64,000 bases of DNA from Pseudonocardia sp. (GCF_029263155.1 NZ_JAJCYB010000074.1:142334-206333), one strand, 5' to 3'; counted from the first letter of the stretch, positions 53,000 through 62,029 are shown. The notes: a model not told the origin generated them from the sequence alone. Numbers and translations are program-made.

Positions 53000-54244
53000 T
53001 CAGCGGAGGCCCGCCCCGGCCACCGCGACGTCCAGCCGCACCTCGGCCGAGCCGAACCGCAGCTCGCGCTGGCGCGCCAGCCACGCCCGCTGGGCCCAGC
53101 CGTAGCGGCCCAGCGCGCGCGCACCGCGCCTGGCCAGCGCATAACGCCAGGTCGCGGCGCGCGCGTCGCCCTGACCCCGCGCCTCCCGCCGCTGCAACTG
53201 CTGGGCGCGGCGGATCTCGGGCTCGCGCTCGGCCTGCACGGCCCGGCACGCGGCATCGACGGCGGGCGGGTCGGCCGGGGCGGTCGCCAACGGGACCAGG
53301 TGATTGGCGGCCACCACCACATCGCGCAGGGCGAGGTTGATGCCCTGGGCCCGCACCGGCGACATGGGGTGCGCCGCGTCTCCGAGCAACAGCACTCCCG
53401 GCACGGACCACGTGGGGGCGAACCCCACGAGGACGGTGAGCCGGATGGGCCCGTCGACCTGCCCGCGGTGGGTGAGCACGTGCTCGGCGAGCCACCCCGG
53501 GGCCGACTGCACGGCCGTGTGCAGCCAGTCGCCCCGCAGCGCCTCGGCGAGACCGCCCTTGGGCATGATCAGGCCGCACTGGAGCTGGTCGTCCCACGAG
53601 GTGTAGGCGACGAGCGGGTGGCGACCCCGGGCGATCATGATGTGGAAGTCGGTGCGGGCCTCGGCGGTGGGTGGCCCGGGGGACTTGAACCACAGCACGT
53701 CGTAGTCCTCGGCCGAGCGCGTCAGCTGCAGACCGCAGTGCTGGCGCACCGACGACCCGCGCCCGTCGCACCCCACGACCAGATCCGCGGGCCACTCGGT
53801 CTCGCCGTCCGGTTGCACGGCACGCACCCCGACCACCCGTCCGGAGGCGTCGTGGACGGGGGCGGCGAACCGCGTGCCCGGGTGGTACGAGAAGCCGGGG
53901 TGCTCGCGGGCGGCGTCGATGATCCGCTCCAGCAGCGCGGCGGGCGAGGCGACCCGGAAGGCACGCTCGCCGAGCTCGGCGACCGGCTCGGGGATCCGGA
54001 ACACCTCCTCCCCGTCGATGTGGATGCGCCAGCTCGACACCGCCCGGCCCGGCACCGCGGCGAGCACCTCCCCGAGCCCCAGCTCGTGCAGCGCGTCGAT
54101 GCCCAGCGGCATCAGGCCCTCGCCGCGGAAGGCAGCCCCGGCCGAGTCCTCACGTTCGAGCAGCCGCACCTGCGCGCCGTGTCAGGCCAGGAGCAGCGCC
54201 AGCGACGCGCCGGCCGGGCCGGCACCCACGATCACGATCCTCAC
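53000..54244 (-). pseudogene. FAD-binding aromatic-ring monooxygenase interrupted by in-frame TGA
   Basis: VRIVIVGAGPAGASLALLLA-TGA(54182-54184)-HGAQVRLLEREDSAGAAFRGEGLMPLG...; same frame both sides; LLLGDAAHPMSPVRAQGINLALRDV. Confidence 0.85.
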
Positions 54245-54278
54245 GTGTCCTCCTCGAGACGATGCCGTCCACGTTAAC

Positions 54279-54311
54279 GCAACGCTGCGTTGCATTGCAA
54301 CGGGAAGTTGC
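54279..54311. promoter_or_regulatory. two adjacent palindromes, candidate TetR operators
   Basis: GCAACGCTGCGTTGC (54279-54293) and GCAACGGGAAGTTGC (54297-54311), 18-bp spacing. Confidence 0.75.
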
Positions 54312-54325
54312 ATTAGGTTGGGCCC

Positions 54326-54916
54326 GTGACCGACGAGCGACGACGGCCGGGAGGGCGGACGGCCCGGGTGACGGCCGCGGTGCGGGCCGCCACCGTGGCG
54401 GCGCTGACCGAGCACGGGTGGAACGGGCTGGCCGTCGAGGACGTCGCGGCGCGGGCCGGGGTGAACAAGACGACGATCTACCGGCGCTGGGGCGGCCGCG
54501 AGGCCCTCGTCGCCGACCTCCTGCTCGCCGCGGCGGACCAGGGGACCGCGCTCCCGGACACCGGCACACTGCGCGGGGACCTCGCGGCCTTCACCCGCCA
54601 GGTACGCGACGCGCTCGTGGCGCCCGCCAACCGCGCGCTGCTGTCGACCCTCGCCGCCGGCGGGCCCGACAGCTCGCTCGCCGAGCTGGGGCGCGGCTAC
54701 TGGGCCGCCCGGTTCGCCCGGGCCCGGCCGATGGTCGAGCGGGCGGTGGACCGGGGCGAGCTGGCGGCCGGTGTGGACGCCGACGCGTTGATCGTGCGCG
54801 TCGTCGGGCCCGTCTGGTTCGGCGTGTTCGGCCCGGGCACCGCCGTCGACGACGCCTTCGTCGAGGGCTGCGTCGAGATCGTGCTGGCGGGGACGGCGGC
54901 CACGGGCCGGCGCTGA
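54326..54916 (+). CDS. TetR family regulator
   Basis: WNGLAVEDVAARAGVNKTTIYRRWGGREALVADLL. Confidence 0.92.
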   Translation: MTDERRRPGGRTARVTAAVRAATVAALTEHGWNGLAVEDVAARAGVNKTTIYRRWGGREALVADLLLAAADQGTALPDTGTLRGDLAAFTRQVRDALVAPANRALLSTLAAGGPDSSLAELGRGYWAARFARARPMVERAVDRGELAAGVDADALIVRVVGPVWFGVFGPGTAVDDAFVEGCVEIVLAGTAATGRR

Positions 54917-54966
54917 CGGGTCGTCGAGGCCGCGGCGTCGTCCGTCACCCGTCGGCAGATCGACCG

Positions 54967-55731
54967 CTATCGGTCGGAGCGCTCGCTCCCCCGCCCCGCG
55001 CGCAGGAGGAGCCACAGCGTCAGCCACAGCTCGCCCACCACCGACGGCACCGCGACGACGGCGAGCAGGACGCCCGCGTAACGGTCGTAGTCGACCAGCG
55101 CCACGTGCGCCGCGGTGTCGAGGGCGTACGCGGCCCCCGCGACCACCAGCAGCCAGCCGAGTGGTCGCGGCGCGATGCGGGAGCCGACGATCGTCGCCCC
55201 CACCACCACGAGGTGCAGACCGAAGACAGCGAGGCCGACGAGCCAGGTGAGGTCGAACGCCGCCACGGCGGCGGCGACCCCAGCCTCGCGGGTCGCGGGG
55301 TCGAGCCCGGCGAACGCCGGTTGGCTCGACAGCTGCAGGGCGATGAACAGCGGCACGATGGCGACGCCGAGGAACGCGGTGTAGGTCAGTCTCGACCACG
55401 CCGCGAGCAGCGACCGGTCGCGTCCCGCCGGACGCAGCACGACGAACAGCGCCCACGCGATGACGACGTCGAGGACGAAGACCACACCGAAGGCCAACAC
55501 CGCCGCCCGCACGACCGGTGCCTCGGCCGCGAGCGCGGTCAGCGTCGCCGCCGGGTCGTCCGGGTCGACGAGCCGGGTGACGACGGCGAAGTTCGCGAAG
55601 ATCGCGAGCACGAACAGGGCTGCGTAGCTGCTGCCCGCCCACAGTGCGGCGGCGCGGGGCGTGGTGTCGGTGACACCGGCGGCCTGCGCGGCGGCGGACG
55701 GGCCGGGTGAGGTCTGGGACACCGCCGTCAC
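54967..55731 (-). CDS. DUF4386-like membrane protein
   Basis: Six or more TM segments, DUF4386-like pattern. Confidence 0.75.
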   Translation of the reverse strand: MTAVSQTSPGPSAAAQAAGVTDTTPRAAALWAGSSYAALFVLAIFANFAVVTRLVDPDDPAATLTALAAEAPVVRAAVLAFGVVFVLDVVIAWALFVVLRPAGRDRSLLAAWSRLTYTAFLGVAIVPLFIALQLSSQPAFAGLDPATREAGVAAAVAAFDLTWLVGLAVFGLHLVVVGATIVGSRIAPRPLGWLLVVAGAAYALDTAAHVALVDYDRYAGVLLAVVAVPSVVGELWLTLWLLLRAGRGSERSDR

Positions 55732-56771
55732 GTCGCCTGCCCGACCACGATCACGGACTTGCCGCGCGCCCGGCCGCCGGCGAGGTCGGCCAGCGCCGCG
55801 CCGGCCTCCTCCAGCCGGTACCGGCGGCCGACGGCCGGGCGCAGGATGCTGTCGGCCAGCAGCGCGGCCAGCCGGTCGGAGCTCGTGTGGTGCTCGCGTG
55901 CCACGAACGTCGTCAGCCGCTGCCGCACGAACACCGACAGCGCGAGGGCGCGCAGCTGCCGGTCCACCCCGCCGCCGATCCGGTCACCGTCCTCGCCGCC
56001 GACGATGACCAGCGTCCCGGTCGGCGTCAGGGCCCGGCGCAACCGGCGCAGCGGTCGCCGCCCACCGGTGTCGATCACCAGGTCGTACCGCAGGCGACCG
56101 TCGACCGGGTCGCCGGTCGTGTAGTCGACGACCTCGTGCGCCCCCAGCGAGCGCACCAGGTCCAGCTTCGCCGGGCCGGCCACGCCGGTCACGTGCGCCC
56201 CGGCGGCCCGGGCGAGCTGCACGGCGTGGCTGCCGACCCCGCCCGACGCGCCGATGACGAGCACCCGCTGCCCGGCCTGCACCCGGCCGATGTCGTGCAG
56301 GGCCTGCAGGGCGGTGCCCCCGGAGACGGCCACGGTGGCGGCCCCGACGAGGTCGACGCCGTCGGGGACGTGGCTGAGCTTGTCCTCGCGCGCGAGCGCG
56401 TACTCCGCCCAGGTACCGGCACCGATGCCGAAGACCCGCTGCCCCACCGCGAAGCGCGTCACGCCGGGGCCGAGGGCGACGACGACGCCGGCCAGGTCGA
56501 GGCCCGGGACCGGTTGGCGCGGACGGCGCAGGCCGAAACCGAGCCGCACCGCGAACGGCATCCCCGTGACGAGGTGCCACACCCCGCGGTCGACCCCCGC
56601 GGCGTGGACGGCGACGAGCACCTCACCGTCGCCCGGCCGGGGAACCGGACGCTCCGCCGGCGCCAGCCGGTCCGGCGACCCGTACGCGTCCTGCACGATC
56701 GCGCGCATCCGCGGCGGGACATCGGCCGCGGGCGCCTGTTCGTCGCGGGCTGCTCGTCGGGCTGCGGTCAT
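55728..56771 (-). CDS. NAD(P)-dependent medium-chain (zinc-less) dehydrogenase/quinone oxidoreductase
   Basis: VLVIGASGGVGSHAVQLARAAGAHVTGVAG; VPGLDLAGVVVALG. Confidence 0.92.
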   Translation of the reverse strand: MTAARRAARDEQAPAADVPPRMRAIVQDAYGSPDRLAPAERPVPRPGDGEVLVAVHAAGVDRGVWHLVTGMPFAVRLGFGLRRPRQPVPGLDLAGVVVALGPGVTRFAVGQRVFGIGAGTWAEYALAREDKLSHVPDGVDLVGAATVAVSGGTALQALHDIGRVQAGQRVLVIGASGGVGSHAVQLARAAGAHVTGVAGPAKLDLVRSLGAHEVVDYTTGDPVDGRLRYDLVIDTGGRRPLRRLRRALTPTGTLVIVGGEDGDRIGGGVDRQLRALALSVFVRQRLTTFVAREHHTSSDRLAALLADSILRPAVGRRYRLEEAGAALADLAGGRARGKSVIVVGQAT

Positions 56772-56798
56772 GACCGTCCTCCTGCTCGTCAGACTTGC

Positions 56799-56845
56799 CG
56801 TACTTTGTACGATCCGATGCGGCGACGCTAGCCGTACAATGTACG
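56799..56845. promoter_or_regulatory. paired palindromes CGTACTTTGTACG and CGTACAATGTACG, candidate TetR operators
   Basis: 56799-56811 and 56833-56845, between divergent TetR and MDR genes. Confidence 0.8.
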
Positions 56846-56879
56846 AAGGGTCAATGGCCGACGGTGGGGAGACACTCGT

Positions 56880-57572
56880 ATGCAGCAGGCCGACGGCCCG
56901 GGACCACGACGGCCCGGGGGCCTCAGCCGCGAGCGGGTGCTCGCCGCGGCGACCGCCCTCGCGGACCGGGTCGGGGTGGAGGGCCTGACCATCCGGGCCC
57001 TGGCGGCGGACCTGTCGGTCAAGCCGATGTCGCTCTACCACCACGTGGCGGGCAAGGAGGCGATCCTGGACGGCGTGGTCGACCAGGTCTTCGGCGAGAT
57101 GGACCGGCCGCCACCCGGGCTGCCCTGGCAGGAGGCGATCCGCGTGCGGTGCCGCTCCGCGCGGGCCGTCCTCGCCCGGCACCCGTGGGCCGCCCCACTG
57201 CTGGAGTCGCGCACCTCCCCCGGCGAGGAGACGCTCGCCCACCACGAGGCGGTGCTCGCGTGCCTGCGCCGCGGCGGCCTGTCGGTCGCCCTGACGGCGC
57301 ACGCCTACGCCGTCCTGGACAGCTTCGTCTACGGCTTCGCCCTGCAGGAAGCGGCGCTGCCCTCGCACGGAGAGGCCGAGTTCGCACAGGTCGCGGCACA
57401 GATCATGGACGGCCTCGACGCCCAGCGCTACCCCTCGCTGGCCGAGCTGACCCGCGAGCACGTCCTGCGGCCGGGATACAGCTTCGGGTCCTCCTTCGAC
57501 GTCGGTCTCGACCTGCTGATCGACGGGCTGACCGCGCTGGACGATCAGGAGCGTGGCCCCGGTGTCGCGTAG
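56880..57572 (+). CDS. TetR family regulator
   Basis: GLTIRALAADLSVKPMSLYHHVAGKEAILDGVVDQV. Confidence 0.93.
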   Translation: MQQADGPGPRRPGGLSRERVLAAATALADRVGVEGLTIRALAADLSVKPMSLYHHVAGKEAILDGVVDQVFGEMDRPPPGLPWQEAIRVRCRSARAVLARHPWAAPLLESRTSPGEETLAHHEAVLACLRRGGLSVALTAHAYAVLDSFVYGFALQEAALPSHGEAEFAQVAAQIMDGLDAQRYPSLAELTREHVLRPGYSFGSSFDVGLDLLIDGLTALDDQERGPGVA

Positions 57573-57707
57573 TTCACGCCCGCCCGGACCCGTGGTCTCA
57601 GCGCCAGGTCAGGGCGAGTGGCGCCGTCCGGCCACCCCCGATCCCTGCCGATCCGCGGCACGGGTCCGCCATCCACCGAACGCTCAGGAGCCGGGAGAAC
57701 CCGAAGA

Positions 57708-59123
57708 ATGCGACTGTTCCTGGCTGCACTCGTACTCGGTCTCGGTGCCGTCCTGCCGGCAGCCACACCTGACCGATCGATCGCGGATGTCATCGACCGT
57801 GAGTTCTCCGCATCGGGCGTGCCCGGCGTGGCCTACGCCGTCGTGGTCGACGGTGAGATCACCTCGGTCGGCGCGCGCGGGGTCGCCGAGATCGGAGGCG
57901 ACGAGGAGGTCACGCCGACCACGGCCTTCCTGACCGGCTCGATCTCCAAGAGCTTCACCGCACTGGCCGTGATGCAGCTGGTCGAGGCGGGCGAGGTCGA
58001 CCTGGATACCGGGGTCTCGCACTACCTCCACGGCTTCTCCGGCCGGCCCGCCGGTGCGATCACCGTCCGGCAGCTGCTGAGCCACACCAGCGGCTTCTCC
58101 ACGCTGCAGGGGAACGTCTCGCACACCGACACCACAGGCGGGAGGGACGAGCTCGAGCGCCGGGTCGACCGGATCGCAGAGGTGATCCCGGCCCATGAGC
58201 CCGGCGAGACGTGGGAGTACTCGAACACGAACTACCAGATTCTCGGTCGGTTGGTCGAGGTCGTGAGCGGGCAGGAGTACCAGGCCTACGTTGCCGCCCA
58301 CATCCTCGAACCGGTCGGCATGGAGCACAGCTTCGTCGCCGACGGCGAGGTCCACGAGTCCATGGCGACCGGGCACCGGCCGTGGTTCGACACCACACGG
58401 CCGCTGCCCGCGAACCCGACCGATCGCGGGACGGCCCCGCAGGGAGGAGTGGTCGCGAGCGCCGGCGACATGGCCCGCTACCTGCAGATGATGATGAACG
58501 GCGAGGACGACGTCGTGAGCGCCGGGAGCAAATCACTGATGATGCGCCCGGCCGGTGCGGAATCGCCGTTCTACGGCTTCGGCTGGTTCGTGGACCCGGA
58601 CGACGGGAGTGTGTGGCACTCCGGGTCGAGCCCCGGCTTCGAGTCGCTCGCGACGATGGTCCCCGCCGAGCGGAAGGCCGCTGTCGTGCTGGTCAACGGG
58701 GGTAGTGGAACGGGCTTCGGCGAGACGACCCGGCTCCGCAACGGGATCGTCGCCGCCGCGTTGGACCTCGACTACGACGACGGTGGGTCCCGCTGGCCGC
58801 AGAAGGCCCTGTTCATCGCCATGGTGCTGCTGCCGGTCGGCTATCTGCTCAGCATGGTCTGGGCCTGGCGTCGCCGGGGCGAGATACGCGCCAAGTCGGG
58901 CGCCTTCGGCCTGTTCAGCCTGTGGTTCCCGCTGCTCACCACGTTCGGTGCGGCGTGGGTCGTCCTCGGCCTGGTGCCGAGCCTGATCGGCGCACCACTG
59001 GCCACGATCGCCCTGTTCCAGCCCGATCTCGGTCTGGCCCTGGTCGCCACCGCGGGGACCGGTGTGCTCTGGGCGGTGTTCCGGCTCGGGGTGGCCTACA
59101 CCGGCCGATCCGGGCCCGCCTGA
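57708..59123 (+). CDS. serine beta-lactamase-like hydrolase with C-terminal TM region
   Basis: SISK (S-x-x-K), YSNTNY (Y-x-N), HSGSSPG; C-terminal TMs. Confidence 0.92.
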   Translation: MRLFLAALVLGLGAVLPAATPDRSIADVIDREFSASGVPGVAYAVVVDGEITSVGARGVAEIGGDEEVTPTTAFLTGSISKSFTALAVMQLVEAGEVDLDTGVSHYLHGFSGRPAGAITVRQLLSHTSGFSTLQGNVSHTDTTGGRDELERRVDRIAEVIPAHEPGETWEYSNTNYQILGRLVEVVSGQEYQAYVAAHILEPVGMEHSFVADGEVHESMATGHRPWFDTTRPLPANPTDRGTAPQGGVVASAGDMARYLQMMMNGEDDVVSAGSKSLMMRPAGAESPFYGFGWFVDPDDGSVWHSGSSPGFESLATMVPAERKAAVVLVNGGSGTGFGETTRLRNGIVAAALDLDYDDGGSRWPQKALFIAMVLLPVGYLLSMVWAWRRRGEIRAKSGAFGLFSLWFPLLTTFGAAWVVLGLVPSLIGAPLATIALFQPDLGLALVATAGTGVLWAVFRLGVAYTGRSGPA

Positions 59124-59158
59124 TCGCGGGTTCCCACCCGCCGCACCTACCGGCGATC

Positions 59159-59490
59159 ATGCCCTCCATCGTCGTCCTGCTCACCGCGACCGACCGGCTG
59201 CCCGACGAGATCGCCATGCACTTCGCCCTCGGCGGGGCCGCTGATGGCTTCTTCGACCGGTGGGCCGTCGTCGCGATCCTCGTCGCGTTCGCGGTCGGCT
59301 CCACCGCGGTGTTCGCGCTGCTCACCCACCGCCATGCGCGCCTGTCGCCCGCCCCGATCGCCTCCGGCGACCCCGGGCGCCAGCTGGCCGGAACCGCCTG
59401 GGCCGTCGCGGGGGTCTTCGGCACCGTGACGTACTTCGCGATCGCGGCCAACCTCGACCTCGCCGACGCCGCGGACGCCGTCCTCCCCGG
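59159..59490 (+). pseudogene. DUF1648-like membrane protein, 3'-truncated
   Basis: ATDRLPDEIAMHFALGGAADGFFDRW; coherent protein sequence ends where the antisense integrase remnant begins. Confidence 0.55.
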
Positions 59491-59965
59491 CTGTCGAATC
59501 CGCTTCACCTGCCCGCTGTCTCCACGTCTCGACACAGCTCCGCCACAGCCGGGCGGTCGTCCATCCGAGGGTGAGCCGCCGGATCCGGCCGCTCTTCGTC
59601 GGCCCGACCATCTCGGCAGCGGTTCCGCGGCTGATCGTCAGGACCTCCCCGTCGAGATCGCCGATCTGCAGCGCGGCCAACTCACCACGGCGGGCGCCGG
59701 TGTCCGCGGCCAACCGCGCCAGGAGCAGAACCTGTTCCCGACGGTGGACCTCCACCAGACCGGCCGATGACGTGAGACGTTGACGGGCGTCGGCGACCTA
59801 GTCGCCGGCGACCTGCAGGATCCGGCGGACCGTCTCGACAGGGGCGTGGAGCCGCGTCGTGCTCGTCGACGGCCCGCGCATCCCCCGCAGCGGCGGCGCG
59901 TCCAGGATGCCCTCCCGGTAGGCCCACCCGAATGCCGAGCGCAGGCACCGCACCCTGGCCGCGAT
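59490..59965 (-). pseudogene. tyrosine recombinase (phage-type integrase) remnant
   Basis: VRCLRSAFGWAYREGILDAPPLRGMR...ILQVAGD-TAG-VADARQRLTSSAGLVEVHRREQVLLLARLAADTGARRGELAALQIGDLDGEVL; in-frame TAG at 59798-59800; lacks H-x-x-R...Y. Confidence 0.75.
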
Positions 59966-60101
59966 CTCGCAGTTCCCACACTCCGGGGTGTCGCTGCCGC
60001 ATCGAACCGCTGCCCCGAGATCTGTTCCTCGTGCCCGACCGTACGGCGGCCCCGGGAAGCGACGGTCGATCGATCCGACCTGGCATCCTGACGCGGTGGC
60101 G

Positions 60102-60434
60102 ATGCCGGAACCGGATGTGGCACGGGTACGGCGCTGGTGCGCCGCGCGGGTACCCGAGCACGCCCTCCACCAGGTTCGTATCGAGTGCGACGCCACCCCA
60201 CGCCACCTGACGATCGTCGAACGCCGCGCTCCGTGGCGCGCCGATCTCGGACCGGACTGGACCACCCTCCCGGTCGCTCGCCTGCGCTACACCGCGACCG
60301 ACCGGACGTGGACGCTGTACTGGCGCGACCGCAACCTGCGCTTCCACCGCTACGACCAGCTGGCCGCCTCACCGCAGGTGGACGATCTCCTCGCCGAGAT
60401 CGAGCACGACCCCACCGCCATCTTCTGGGGTTGA
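60102..60434 (+). CDS. DUF3024 domain protein
   Basis: PEHALHQVRIECDATPRHLTIVERRAPW...ARLRYTATDRTWTLYWRDRNLRFHRYD. Confidence 0.85.
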   Translation: MPEPDVARVRRWCAARVPEHALHQVRIECDATPRHLTIVERRAPWRADLGPDWTTLPVARLRYTATDRTWTLYWRDRNLRFHRYDQLAASPQVDDLLAEIEHDPTAIFWG

Positions 60435-60574
60435 CCTATGGCCGGGACGGCCGACCCCCTCACCGCGATGGAGACGGTCCAATGTTGGGATGACTGTGGG
60501 GACGTCGCGCGTCGAAATGACCTGAACGGCCGCCGAGAGCGACACGTATCCGCAGGTCGGGACCCTCGCGAAAC

Positions 60575-60618
60575 TGGTGCGCCCGAAGGGATTCGAACCC
60601 CTAACCGTCTGATCCGTA
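60575..60618 (-). repeat. partial tRNA-Arg(ACG) 3' end, att-like copy 1
   Basis: Reverse strand TACGGATCAGACGGTTAGGGGTTCGAATCCCTTCGGGCGCACCA; no 5' half. Confidence 0.85.
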
Positions 60619-60709
60619 TCGGCACGCCGACACCGGCACCCGCGGCGTCCTGGGCATCGCTGCATGCGCGAGGCATCAAACCGGTCGCAAGATGCAGGGT
60701 GTGGCGACA

Positions 60710-60732
60710 GTTCGTGGACCAACCCGTGGACC
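60710..60732. repeat. arm-type direct repeat, copy 1
   Basis: GTTCGTGGACCAACCCGTGGACC, 92 bp from att-like copy 1. Confidence 0.55.
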
Positions 60733-60835
60733 ACGACTGTCGACTGTGGAGCGCTCGCCTTCCCGCATTTTGGCGCGGTCGAGAAGCCCTCGACTGGAGC
60801 CGACCTGGCACACGATACGCCTGCATCGCCAGAGG

Positions 60836-61300
60836 TCAGGCGTCCCGGCGCTGGCGAGGTGCTTGCACCTCATCGGAGGACGTGCCCGCGCGAGCCGCCT
60901 CCACGCTGCGCTGCAGTGCAACAAGCAGGTCCTTCATGTTGTCGTCAGGAACGACGCCTGTCGTGTCTGCCGTGGGGCTCGAAGCAGCACCCACGACATG
61001 CAGGGCGACCGACTCCAGACGGTCGACCCGGGCAGCCAGGTCCGCCAAGGTGACCTGGCTCGAACGCGGCTGCGTAGGCCGCCTGTCCTCGATCCACCGG
61101 CGGATCAGCGCAGTTGGCTTGACCCGCTCAGCTTCGGCCTGATCCCGAACCCAGTCGAGCAAGGACTTGGGCAGACGCAGTGAGGTGACGACCATCGGGT
61201 CCGGTTCGACCTCGGTTTCCCACGTCGCCGTCTCGATTTCCTCGCTGAGGTCGGTGCTGCCGAAGTGTTCGCGTAGTTCCGCCAGATCCTTGTCGTTCAT
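60836..61300 (-). CDS. RHH-like antitoxin with Ku-tail-like C-terminus
   Basis: MVVTSLRLPKSLLDWVRDQAEAERVKPTALIRRWIEDR; immediately downstream of BrnT-like toxin. Confidence 0.8.
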   Translation of the reverse strand: MNDKDLAELREHFGSTDLSEEIETATWETEVEPDPMVVTSLRLPKSLLDWVRDQAEAERVKPTALIRRWIEDRRPTQPRSSQVTLADLAARVDRLESVALHVVGAASSPTADTTGVVPDDNMKDLLVALQRSVEAARAGTSSDEVQAPRQRRDA

Positions 61301-61335
61301 GTCATCTGCCCTCCGATGCGGGCTGGGATTGGGAG

Positions 61336-61602
61336 TCAACGTGCTCGGCGGATGAAGGTCCGACGCTCGCTGTCGGTCATGTCTCGCGCGGTGACGACGA
61401 ACATTCGTCCGTCCTCACCGTTGGACAGGACAACCACCAGGTAGCGGCCGGCGTCGGTCGTACCGAACGCAACCTGCGTGCCGCCCCTGCCGGAGTTGAG
61501 CAGGCGAGGCCTACTGAAGACCGCCTGCTCAACCTCAGCCGGGTCGACCTTGTGCCGGGCTATGTGGTCCTCGCTGTCCTCGGTCCACCGAATCTCCCGC
61601 AC
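61336..61602 (-). CDS. BrnT-like toxin
   Basis: VREIRWTEDSEDHIARHKVDPAEVEQAVFSRPRLLNSGRGGTQVAFGTTDAGRYLVVVLSN...MFVVTARDMTDSERRTF. Confidence 0.8.
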   Translation of the reverse strand: MREIRWTEDSEDHIARHKVDPAEVEQAVFSRPRLLNSGRGGTQVAFGTTDAGRYLVVVLSNGEDGRMFVVTARDMTDSERRTFIRRAR

Positions 61603-61611
61603 CCACCTGAG

Positions 61612-61629
61612 CGTACTACGACGTACTAC
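61612..61629. promoter_or_regulatory. tandem CGTACTAC repeats upstream of toxin-antitoxin pair (candidate RHH operator)
   Basis: CGTACTAC at 61612-61619 and 61622-61629, 10-bp period. Confidence 0.6.
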
Positions 61630-61802
61630 ACATGAGTAGCAGAGCGACAGGACCTCGACACCCTCGCGTCGCGCGGAGGAGTGCGCTGTCAACGAACGGG
61701 AACCACCCAAGTCGACGCCAAGACCGTGGACCGAGATCAACTAGTCACCTTGAACAAGGATCTAACCCCGACCGTTCGTGCTGGTCAGGGCTAGTGTGAC
61801 GA

Positions 61803-61846
61803 TGGTGCGCCCGAAGGGATTCGAACCCCTAACCTTCTGATCCGTA
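61803..61846 (-). repeat. partial tRNA-Arg(ACG) 3' end, att-like copy 2
   Basis: Reverse strand TACGGATCAGAAGGTTAGGGGTTCGAATCCCTTCGGGCGCACCA; one mismatch to copy 1. Confidence 0.85.
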
Positions 61847-61938
61847 GTTCGGACGTTGGCGTACGCATGGCGGGCGACCTGGGCGGACGGCGGCGAGAGT
61901 GGCGGCCGGGCGCGCAGATTCGGCACCACGTGTCAGCA

Positions 61939-61961
61939 GTTCGTGGATCAATTCGTGGATC
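61939..61961. repeat. arm-type direct repeat, copy 2
   Basis: GTTCGTGGATCAATTCGTGGATC, 93 bp from att-like copy 2. Confidence 0.55.
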
Positions 61962-62029
61962 GAGATCAACATCCCGCGCCCGCGGCGTGCTCGACTTGCG
62001 GCTTGGCCGGACTGCGCTCTACTTCGGTC

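Noticed and set aside
54182-54184. TGA as selenocysteine codon in the monooxygenase
   Set aside because: No redox-active site expected here; adjacent to the Rossmann motif where homologues would have Arg; a CGA to TGA mutation is simpler.
60575-61846. Two functional tRNA-Arg genes
   Set aside because: Both copies start at the anticodon loop and lack the 5' acceptor, D-arm and half of the anticodon stem; they fit integration scars.
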